A DNA stretch of 64,000 bases from Deferribacterales bacterium Deferri_01 (GTDB lineage: Bacteria > Chrysiogenota > Deferribacteres > Deferribacterales > Geovibrionaceae): NCBI GenBank assembly GCA_001603805.1, contig LUZY01000014.1, forward strand, positions 1 to 64,000. Reading direction: 5' to 3'. The notes under the pieces are model-generated. The model ran no database searches, had not been told where the DNA came from, and saw only the letters and a program-made list of their open reading frames with translations. Position numbers and translations under genes: made by a program. Positions 57,520 through 64,000 of this stretch are shown in pieces (within the stretch, counting starts at the first letter, position 1; each line of letters starts with the position of its first letter).

Positions 57520-58107
57520 TTATTTCCTCAGTATTTCCGATTTTGGTTCCAAGTCTATTCTGAATCTGTTCAGTGTCCCAAGGGGCGGACGTCTGCATAT
57601 TATTCTGTACTCGCTCCTGACAGCCTCCTCCACAAAACGGTAAAGCTCTCTGGCATCGTATTTTCCATTGCTTTCTATGTGTATAATACGTTCGGAGCGG
57701 TCATAGGCTACACGGCAGTAAGGTATATTCAGCTCAAGATGCTTTTTCTTCGGAATAAACGGAGCTGCGGAGTCATTGATACAGGTTTCGATCAGGCTTT
57801 TTTCTTTTTCAGCGGCAGTTTCAATGAGTCTCGGAACTCTGACACCGAAATAATGTGTGTAGGCAAAGCATGCAAGACTGGCTGAGAGGATAAAGACAAG
57901 TGACCCGAAATCTGGTTTGAAGGGCATAAAGAGGCTTATCACAGTGAAGCCTGAAAAACCGCAGAAGACATATGATGAAACTTTGAGCCGAATCATCCTG
58001 TATGATATTATTTCGGAAAACATTGCGAGTGTTCCGTAGAGTCCCGCTATAAGAAATAATGTCCTTAACGCTATCAGTGCAAGCGTTCCGCCGTAATCAT
58101 AAAACAT
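57520..58107 (-). CDS. Unknown membrane protein
   Basis: 195 residues, unrecognised. Three hydrophobic segments in the first 100 residues (LIALRTLFLIAGLYGTLAMF, VFCGFSGFTVISLFMP, LVFILSASLACFAY), then a soluble C-terminal half of about 100 residues with basic character (KYDARELYRFVEEAVRSEYRIICRRPP). The ATG follows AGGT; a start 27 codons earlier would add a low-complexity leader. Monocistronic. Confidence 0.7.
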   Translation of the reverse strand: MFYDYGGTLALIALRTLFLIAGLYGTLAMFSEIISYRMIRLKVSSYVFCGFSGFTVISLFMPFKPDFGSLVFILSASLACFAYTHYFGVRVPRLIETAAEKEKSLIETCINDSAAPFIPKKKHLELNIPYCRVAYDRSERIIHIESNGKYDARELYRFVEEAVRSEYRIICRRPPLGTLNRFRIDLEPKSEILRK

Positions 58108-58245
58108 AAATACCTGTTTAGATAAAATAATAATACTGTTATCGGTATTATTATAACAAATGTTAGATCTGATTTGGAAATAATTCATTGAATTTTAACT
58201 TAGCAGAAGTGGACGGGATTTTTACTGAATGGTGAGAGAAGAGTT

Positions 58246-58269
58246 CAGGGGGAGTTTCAGCTCCCCCTG
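58246..58269 (-). terminator. Terminator after the FecR-domain gene
   Basis: Nine-base perfect arms CAGGGGGAG (58246-58254) and CTCCCCCTG (58261-58269), five bases past the FecR-domain gene stop. U-run weak. Confidence 0.65.
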
Positions 58270-58273
58270 TGTA

Positions 58274-59050
58274 TTATTCAAAGTCTATGTGTATTCTTGC
58301 CTTTCCGGTGAGTACCTCAACAAGGTTTTCCCTGTCCTGAGGTTTTTCATATATCTGATCAATATCGTTTGTTCCGTTTCTCAGACCATCCAGAACAAGG
58401 TTCGGAGACTGCACGGGACCTGAACCGGCAAGCCCTTCCCTGCCTGTGAGTCCGTCTGTTTCATCTTCGTAATCAATGTCTGTTTCAGGCTGATTCCTGG
58501 TGACATTCATTTCATCGCTGTCCTGCCTTATAAGAACAGACTGACCTTCATTGAGAAGTACGCTTCTTTCCGGGACATCCAGCCTGCTGACTTCGACAAT
58601 CCCCTCAACAACCGTAACTCTGGTGAGTTCGGGCAGAACATCAATGCGGAAAGATGTACCCTTAACGCCGATGATCGATGTTGTGGTTTTAACTTTAAAA
58701 TCGCCGCTGACATCTTCTGCCTTGGCTATGTCAAAAAGGACACGCCCTTTGCTTATGTCTGCATTGTAGTCTTTTCCGCGCTCTATTCCGTTGATTTTCA
58801 GGCGGCTTCTTTCATAGATTTTAACACTTGAGCCGTCCACAAAGGAAACTTCAGCATAGCTTTTTCTTTTAGTACGGATGAGGTCATCGGTGAGAAATTC
58901 GGTTCCGGCTTTTGCTGCTTTGCCCACAACCTGCTGTTCTTTTAAAATCTCAACTTTTCCGTTAACCAGTTTAACTTCTCCGGCTTTTTCAGCGGCGAAA
59001 ACAGGCAGCGCAAGGAGTAAGGCGGTCATTATTGATATTATCAGTCTCAT
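58274..59050 (-). CDS. Exported FecR-domain protein
   Basis: 258 residues. A cleavable signal peptide (about 1-19, ending VFAAE) is followed by a FecR-like beta domain (GEVKLVNGKVEILKE, LIRTKRKSYAEVSFVDGSSVKIYERSRLKI, TSIIGVKGTSFRIDV, VTVVEGIVEV). Here this is a periplasmic stand-alone protein, not an anti-sigma regulator. Encoded 10 bases after the TPR/barrel gene, so the two probably act together at the outer membrane. Confidence 0.85.
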   Translation of the reverse strand: MRLIISIMTALLLALPVFAAEKAGEVKLVNGKVEILKEQQVVGKAAKAGTEFLTDDLIRTKRKSYAEVSFVDGSSVKIYERSRLKINGIERGKDYNADISKGRVLFDIAKAEDVSGDFKVKTTTSIIGVKGTSFRIDVLPELTRVTVVEGIVEVSRLDVPERSVLLNEGQSVLIRQDSDEMNVTRNQPETDIDYEDETDGLTGREGLAGSGPVQSPNLVLDGLRNGTNDIDQIYEKPQDRENLVEVLTGKARIHIDFE

Positions 59051-59060
59051 CTTCCGCTCC

Positions 59061-60659
59061 TTAATAGAAATAGCTTACGCCTAAGTCAAAGACGTGTTTT
59101 TTATAGTCGTTGTAATCATCGTTTGAGTCGTTAACATTAAACCTGTAACCGAGGTTCAGGTAGTGTCTGTCCAGAAATTTGTATAAAACTGTTGCTCCGG
59201 CGCTGTGATACCTGTCTTCACGTCCGCCGTTTTTGTAGTCGTAATATATTGTGTTGTAATCAAGCTGAAGAGTGACATCACGCACTATCTGCCCGGTGTA
59301 GGCGAGTTTAAGCTCACTTGTGGTCACTTCCCTGTATTTACCGTCAGTATCTTCCGCACCGAAGTTTCCTTCAAGGGTTACCATGTGCGCCTTGTTTAAT
59401 GCCTTGGAGACACCCAGACCGCCTTTGTAGCCGTTTCCGTCTCTGTTGTAGTCATCAGGGGTGTCGGTGTCGTAGCTCCTTATTGTAAGAGACAAAGGCA
59501 TGTAAAAACGCCATGAGTCCATTAAATAGGCACCCTTTGCCTCAAGGGTGAAAGTGTCGGAGTATTTTTCGCCGTCCATATAGGTCAGAGCATAGCTTAT
59601 GTACGGAAGTGTCAGTTCAAAGTCGTCATATTTTTTTATGAATCCCGCATACAGCTTGTGAGACTGTGCATTATATTCCGAAACGCTGTGGTTCCATGAT
59701 TTATAGTTCAGCAGCCCTGTTTCTATCCTGTCATAGAGTACATCGTAAAAGTTAAGTTTAAGATCGGCAAATATATATGTTCTGAAGCTCTCTTCCTCTG
59801 AAAAGTTTTCCACCTTGTCCTCATCAATTGAGGTAACGTTGGAATCGTACTGTTCTCCTATTGCTATGACAGCGCCGAAAAGTTTCTTCTGATTTTTAAG
59901 CTCTTCTTTTTTCTGCCTGGCAAAGTTGGGGGAGGTTGACGTCATAGCATCATAGCCCTTTTCGCTGCATGCAAAACGCTTCTGAGCAGCGCATATTTCT
60001 GCTATCATGTAGTTGCTGTTGGCGTAAGCTTCTGTGTGCGGAGCGCTTTTGACACTTCTGAAATTTCTGAGAGATGTCTGCACATGCCCTTTATTGAGTT
60101 CTATGATCCCTTTGCGGTATGCGTAGCGGTCGTCCTTCCAGCGTCCTTGTTCAAGTTCGGTCTGGGCTTTCTCCAGATCCCCCGTGTTGATGTATATATC
60201 AACTGTGCGGAAGTGTACGTCTGCATCGGTTCCGCCTGCGGATTTGAATTTAAGGAAATATTCAAGCGCTGCTGAAAGATTGCCTGTGCCGTAGTGTGCG
60301 AAACCTTTATATTTGGAAAGCTCAGTGGTATTAACCCCTTTAGCCTCTTCACGGTTCAGGAGGTAAAGTGCTTCGTCAAACTCTTCAGCAGCAAGCATCC
60401 TGTCCACAGCTGCGTAGCCTTTTTCCTGCTGATTATTTTCAAAATAACATAAACCGAGATAAAACTCCTGCGATACCCCTTCCTTTGCGGCAAGCTCATT
60501 AAGCTCCGCCGCCATATTATCGCATTCTCCTTTGCTTATCTTCTCAAAGACAGGCTGATAGTTTTCCGTGCTGCTGCCGGAAACCGGATAATCATAAGCA
60601 GACGCAGAAAGGGCACACACTAAAAGCCCAACTGCGAAAACGGTTGTTTTGATCCTCAT
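59061..60659 (-). CDS. TPR protein with C-terminal outer-membrane beta-barrel
   Basis: 532 residues: signal peptide (about 1-21, ASAYD), TPR-type repeats to about 260 (GLCYFENNQQEKGYAAVDRML, YFLKFKSAGGTDADVHFRTVDIY), then alternating aromatic strands ending in a terminal Tyr (HVFDLGVSYFY), typical of a BAM-inserted barrel. Similar TPR-barrel proteins move surface lipoproteins or polysaccharides outward; which one cannot be told. GGAGG precedes the ATG. Operon with the FecR-domain gene. Confidence 0.8.
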   Translation of the reverse strand: MRIKTTVFAVGLLVCALSASAYDYPVSGSSTENYQPVFEKISKGECDNMAAELNELAAKEGVSQEFYLGLCYFENNQQEKGYAAVDRMLAAEEFDEALYLLNREEAKGVNTTELSKYKGFAHYGTGNLSAALEYFLKFKSAGGTDADVHFRTVDIYINTGDLEKAQTELEQGRWKDDRYAYRKGIIELNKGHVQTSLRNFRSVKSAPHTEAYANSNYMIAEICAAQKRFACSEKGYDAMTSTSPNFARQKKEELKNQKKLFGAVIAIGEQYDSNVTSIDEDKVENFSEEESFRTYIFADLKLNFYDVLYDRIETGLLNYKSWNHSVSEYNAQSHKLYAGFIKKYDDFELTLPYISYALTYMDGEKYSDTFTLEAKGAYLMDSWRFYMPLSLTIRSYDTDTPDDYNRDGNGYKGGLGVSKALNKAHMVTLEGNFGAEDTDGKYREVTTSELKLAYTGQIVRDVTLQLDYNTIYYDYKNGGREDRYHSAGATVLYKFLDRHYLNLGYRFNVNDSNDDYNDYKKHVFDLGVSYFY

Positions 60660-60759
60660 GCAGATTCCTCCGAAGGAATTAAATTTTATAATAGCTATAT
60701 GGGCAGAATATAAAAAAACTAATTAAGTTTAAATCTGCCATGCCCTTTTGTAAAGGCGA

Positions 60760-61719
60760 TCAGAGGTTCTTTGATCTTAAACGTGCGTTTATAAGAAACC
60801 CTATTCCGGCAAGCACCATAATAATGCTTATGAGGTGCGGCGCACGAAGCATTCCGAGCATCAGGTCATCTGCACGGAAGAATGTCACCGCAGCACGTAT
60901 CACGCCGTATGCTATGAGATATCCGCCGACAATTTTTCCTGTGCCGATATTTGAGTCTTTTCTCCACAATATAAACAGAATAAGAAAGCCGATGAAATTA
61001 AGGAACATTTCATAGAAGAAAGTGGGGTGAACAGGCAGAGTGCCGAAGTCACGCCATGCGGCGGCTCCGTATTTGTTGGTGAAGCTTATTCCCCACGGGA
61101 AATACTCTTTAATATAGTATATTTTGTCCATGAAGGTCACTGCCAATCCGTCGGGAGACTGAGCGGCTATATCTTTCAGGCGTGAGACGCTTTCCGGATT
61201 ATTATTAAGCCCTGCGGTTTTCAGCACCTGCGCCCAGAACTGGGGAAATACGTTTTCTGCACGGAAAATTATTGAAGGCGGGGTAAGAGTGGGAACTCCG
61301 TGCGCCTCTCCGTTGGCGAAGTTGCCGAACCTGCCCAGAGCCTGACTGAGAAGAAGCCACGGAAATATGATATCCCCCATTTTAAAAGGGCTTATTTTTT
61401 TATAGAGACAGAAACTTATAGCAGCTATGAATCCTGCTATGAGTCCGCCGTGTATGGCGAGCCCGCCGTGCCAGATGGCTATCATCTCAAAGATGTCGCC
61501 TCCGTAGTAGTCCCACCGGAAAAGAACATAATAGGCACGGGCGCCTATGAGAGCAAAAAGGAATGTGAAAAGTATAAAATTTTCAGTGTCTTCCTGTTTA
61601 ATTCCGAGCTTTGCCGCTTTTCTGCGTGAAAAGTAGATTGTAAGCAGGATGCCTGTTATGTACATAAGGCTGTATATTCTGAGTTCCAGAAAACCTATTT
61701 TGAAGAGATAAGGAAACAT
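60760..61719 (-). CDS. lgt: Prolipoprotein diacylglyceryl transferase Lgt
   Basis: Adds diacylglycerol to the lipobox cysteine of prolipoproteins, including the lipoproteins encoded in this window. 319 residues, seven membrane helices, with HGGLAIHGGLIAGFIAA and the Lgt signature GRFGNFANGEAHG. A longer than usual periplasmic insertion (about residues 160-245) precedes LPVHPTFFYEMFLN. Divergent from rpsB. Confidence 0.95.
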   Translation of the reverse strand: MFPYLFKIGFLELRIYSLMYITGILLTIYFSRRKAAKLGIKQEDTENFILFTFLFALIGARAYYVLFRWDYYGGDIFEMIAIWHGGLAIHGGLIAGFIAAISFCLYKKISPFKMGDIIFPWLLLSQALGRFGNFANGEAHGVPTLTPPSIIFRAENVFPQFWAQVLKTAGLNNNPESVSRLKDIAAQSPDGLAVTFMDKIYYIKEYFPWGISFTNKYGAAAWRDFGTLPVHPTFFYEMFLNFIGFLILFILWRKDSNIGTGKIVGGYLIAYGVIRAAVTFFRADDLMLGMLRAPHLISIIMVLAGIGFLINARLRSKNL

Positions 61720-61999
61720 GGGATATATTTCTCCTTAGTTAGATGATGAAAAGCCGTACGGCTTTTTCCATTGCTGTTTTAAGTTTTTTTATGTCTGTAG
61801 TAAAGCGGTAAGGGTACAGTTGAGAAATATTTGTATAAAAACACGCTGAAAAGCCCATTAATCCTTGATCTTTTCTTTTGCAAATGTTAGAAAACAAGTC
61901 CATTTCACACGCCTGATCATCATTTTCGGCGGCATGTGCCTGTTAGATAAGGTGCTTTCCGGAAAACAGGCGGAGGAAAAACAAAAAGGAGGGACTGAC
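61720..61999. other. lgt-rpsB divergent spacer
   Basis: 280 bases. It holds a perfect palindrome AAAAGCCGTACGGCTTTT (61749-61766), a possible promoter (TTGATC at 61865-61870, TAGAAA at 61888-61893) and the rpsB leader with stem CCTGTT (61939-61944) / AACAGG (61975-61980). An in-frame ATG-like opening upstream of rpsB is not used. Confidence 0.4.
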
Positions 62000-62812
62000 A
62001 TGTCCTATATTTCAATGAAAAACCTGCTTGAGGCAGGCGTTCACTTCGGTCACCAGACAAAACGCTGGAACCCCAAAATGTCCAAATATGTTTTCGGCGC
62101 AAGAAACGGTATCTACATTCTTGACCTTCAGAAAACAGTTCAGTGCTTCAATCAGGCTTATGAGTTCGTAAGAGACGCTTCCAAAGGCGGCAACAAGTTC
62201 CTTTTCGTAGGTACTAAAAAACAGGCTCAGGAAGCTATCAAAGAAGCTGCTGACAAATGCGGCGCTTACTATGTAAACCAGAGATGGCTGGGCGGAATGC
62301 TCACTAACTTTGAAACAATCAAAGGACGTATCGCAAGACTTAAAGAACTTGAAGATATGTTTGAAAGCGGCTACATCAACAGATTTACCAAAAAAGAACA
62401 GGCAGTTCTCCGCAGAGAGTTCGAGAAACTTACAAAGAACCTCAGCGGTATCAAAGAAATGACTGAAGTTCCCGACATTATGTTCGTTATCGATATCAAA
62501 CTTGAACAGAACGCCATCAGCGAAGCTCACAAACTCGGCATACCCGTTGTTGCCATAGTTGACACCAACTGCGACCCCGATCTTGTTGACTTCCCCATTC
62601 CCGGTAACGATGACGCTATCCGTGCCTGCCAGCTTATCGCTGTAAGAATAGCCGACGCTATTCTCGAAGGCAAACAGCTCAGAGAGGAAAACCTCATTGA
62701 AGAAATCAGAAGCGCAGGCTCTGATGATGTACCCGTTGAGGAAATAGTTGACGAAGCAGAGCTTGCAAAAGAGCTTACTTCCGGCGAACCCGAAAAAAAG
62801 GATGAGGATTAA
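62000..62812 (+). CDS. rpsB: 30S ribosomal protein S2
   Basis: 270 residues with the S2 opening [27 protein letters not shown] and signatures [32 protein letters not shown] and [13 protein letters not shown]. The ATG lies seven bases after AAAGGAGGG; a frame open 45 codons further up is leader, not protein. It is followed by tsf after 3 bases, the universal rpsB-tsf pair. Confidence 0.98.
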   Translation: MSYISMKNLLEAGVHFGHQTKRWNPKMSKYVFGARNGIYILDLQKTVQCFNQAYEFVRDASKGGNKFLFVGTKKQAQEAIKEAADKCGAYYVNQRWLGGMLTNFETIKGRIARLKELEDMFESGYINRFTKKEQAVLRREFEKLTKNLSGIKEMTEVPDIMFVIDIKLEQNAISEAHKLGIPVVAIVDTNCDPDLVDFPIPGNDDAIRACQLIAVRIADAILEGKQLREENLIEEIRSAGSDDVPVEEIVDEAELAKELTSGEPEKKDED

Positions 62813-62815
62813 TCA

Positions 62816-63685
62816 ATGGCAGAAATAACAGCAGCACTCGTAAAAGAACTTCGTGAAAAAACCGGCGCAGGCATGATGGACTGCAAAAAAGCCCTTGCCG
62901 AAACCGATGGTGATATGGATGCAGCTGTGGATTTCCTTCGTAAAAAAGGTCTTTCCGCAGCAGCTAAAAAAGAAGGCAGAATCGCAGCCGAAGGCGTTGT
63001 GGCTGACTGCCTTAAAGGAAATGTCGGTGTTATTGTTGAAATCAACTCTGAAACTGACTTTGTTGCTAAAAATGCTGACTTCCTTAACTTTACAAAACAG
63101 ATAGCAGAAATCATAGCTGACAGCAATCCCGCTGATGTTGATGCTCTTCTTCAGATTCAGACAGGCGGCAAGCCCGTTTCTGAAGTCCTTACAGAAAAAG
63201 TGGCAACAATAGGCGAGAAACTCAGCATTCGCCGTTTCAAAAGATGCGAAGGCGGCAACATCGGCACTTACATCCACATGGGCGGAAAAATCGGTGTTGT
63301 TGTTGAGCTTGAAGGCGGAGACGCAGAACTTGCTAAGGATGTTTGCCTCCACGTTGCGGCATCAAACCCCAAGTTCCTTGACAGCAACTCTGTTGATCCC
63401 GAATACATAGCTAAAGAAGAAGAAATCTTCGCTGCTAAACTTGCTGAACAGGGCAAACCCGCAAACATGATCCCTAACATTGTTAAGGGTCAGGTTTCAA
63501 AACTCCTCAAAGAAGTGTGCCTTATTAACCAGCCCTTCGTAAAGGATCCCGACACCACAATAGAAAAGCTTGTTGCAGGAAAAGGCGCTAAGATAGTTTC
63601 CTTTACCCGTTTCCAGATGGGAGAAGGCATCGAAAAAAAGCAGGAAAACTTTGTGGAAGAGGTAATGAAACAGATCAAACAGTAA
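62816..63685 (+). CDS. tsf: Elongation factor Ts
   Basis: Guanine-nucleotide exchange factor of EF-Tu. 289 residues: LREKTGAGMMDCKKALAETDGDMDAAVDFLRKKG (UBA-like and TDVP-type region), INSETDFVAKN, HMGGKIGVVVELEG and the C-terminal FTRFQMGEGIEKK. Transcribed with rpsB and followed by a strong terminator. Confidence 0.98.
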   Translation: MAEITAALVKELREKTGAGMMDCKKALAETDGDMDAAVDFLRKKGLSAAAKKEGRIAAEGVVADCLKGNVGVIVEINSETDFVAKNADFLNFTKQIAEIIADSNPADVDALLQIQTGGKPVSEVLTEKVATIGEKLSIRRFKRCEGGNIGTYIHMGGKIGVVVELEGGDAELAKDVCLHVAASNPKFLDSNSVDPEYIAKEEEIFAAKLAEQGKPANMIPNIVKGQVSKLLKEVCLINQPFVKDPDTTIEKLVAGKGAKIVSFTRFQMGEGIEKKQENFVEEVMKQIKQ

Positions 63686-63726
63686 GCTGTTTCACTACTG
63701 CTTTCGGAGTAATGAAAAAAGTTCAG

Positions 63727-63761
63727 GGTCTGCTTCCTTAAAGGGGGCAGACCTTTTTTTT
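63727..63761 (+). terminator. Terminator after tsf
   Basis: Arms GGTCTGC (63727-63733) and GCAGACC (63747-63753) with further G-T/C-G pairing inside, then eight T. An intrinsic terminator for rpsB-tsf. Confidence 0.95.
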
Positions 63762-63771
63762 GATTAAATTT

Positions 63772-64000
63772 TTAGGCTTTTGCGGCTTTATCGGATTTTT
63801 CTGTTTTAATACGGTTCAGATACTCGTCACCCACAACTTTGATAAACGAAGCAACAGGCAGCGCAATAATCATACCGCCTATTCCCATGAGAGAACCGCC
63901 CGCCATCAGGGCAAAAATAACAGCAGTAGGATGAAGCCCCAGAGACTCGCCGACAATTTTAGGTGTTACATAGTTGCTTTCCAGCGCCTGAACTACTGAA
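63772..64000 (-). CDS. AI-2E family transporter, C-terminal part (runs off the window)
   Basis: Read on the minus strand, the frame gives SVVQALESNYVTPKIVGESL, then a membrane helix (HPTAVIFALMAGG, GMIIALPVASFIKVV) and the tail EYLNRIKTEKSDKAAKA, with a TAA at 63772-63774. This is the last 75 residues of a PerM/AI-2E-type membrane protein; the N-terminus lies beyond 64000. Confidence 0.9.
   Translation of the reverse strand, partial: SVVQALESNYVTPKIVGESLGLHPTAVIFALMAGGSLMGIGGMIIALPVASFIKVVGDEYLNRIKTEKSDKAAKA

Noticed and set aside
61865-61999. N-terminal extension of S2
   Set aside because: The universal S2 N-terminus and AAAGGAGGG place the start at 62000.
63760-63999. Plus-strand frame of 79 residues at the window end
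   Set aside because: The minus strand codes the conserved end of an AI-2E-type transporter here.

Overview
The window is bacterial chromosome with dense, mostly co-directional genes. It is from a Gram-negative, didermal organism: it carries lpxC (lipid A), a BamD-like lipoprotein, lgt, and a TPR/beta-barrel outer-membrane protein. The gene content and style (RACo-like ferredoxin protein, nitroreductases, hybrid kinases, moderate GC, TTG/GTG starts) fit a strictly or facultatively anaerobic lineage such as Deferribacterota. That placement is an inference from content, not proven. No tRNA, rRNA, CRISPR array, transposase or prophage was recognised.

Layout. 0.1-4.9 kb: heat-shock operon hrcA-grpE-dnaK-dnaJ (minus), with an exact CIRCE operator just downstream of a consensus promoter. 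5.2-14.4 kb: a long minus-strand run, transcribed as hisB-hisH-hisA-pgpA-cinA-recA, then pilT-recX-rplI-dnaB-lpxC. 14.6-18.2 kb: plus-strand globin-PsiE fusion gene and secA. 18.2-24.2 kb: minus-strand azlC/azlD exporter, a small orphan, a diguanylate cyclase with its hybrid kinase, and an IclR regulator. 24.4-38.2 kb: minus-strand nitroreductase, lipoprotein, rsmG, mnmG, mnmE, folD, gyrA, gyrB, recF, dnaN. 38.5-46.4 kb: mainly plus-strand tandem-Hfq protein, receiver protein, (minus) RACo-like protein, ribF, rimO, bamD-like, serS, rsmI. 46.4-47.7 kb: an AT-rich two-gene insert of unknown function. 48-51.8 kb: ybaB-recR-rng-rlmE and a nitroreductase. 52-57.5 kb: DUF134, a flavin-binding protein, ADP-ribosylglycohydrolase plus a degenerate PEP-synthase-like protein, an FMN reductase and aldolase. 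57.5-61.7 kb: membrane/envelope genes and lgt (minus). 62-64 kb: rpsB-tsf and the end of an AI-2E-family transporter.

The window probably lies close to the replication origin. dnaN-recF-gyrB-gyrA and mnmE-mnmG-rsmG are present, transcription diverges at 38.2-38.5 kb, and four parS-like 16-mers (one perfect, three with one mismatch) occur between 19.2 and 47.9 kb. dnaA, parA and parB are not here and no canonical DnaA-box cluster was found, so the exact origin is unresolved.

The most unusual content: (1) a globin-sensor domain fused to a PsiE membrane domain, in which the proximal haem histidine position is glutamine; (2) a protein with two Hfq domains in tandem; (3) a RACo-type ferredoxin protein whose ATPase half has lost its motifs; (4) a PEP-synthase-like protein missing most of its ATP-binding domain and its swivelling histidine, encoded 6 bases from an intact ADP-ribosylglycohydrolase; (5) the AT-rich soluble/membrane gene pair next to a parS site.
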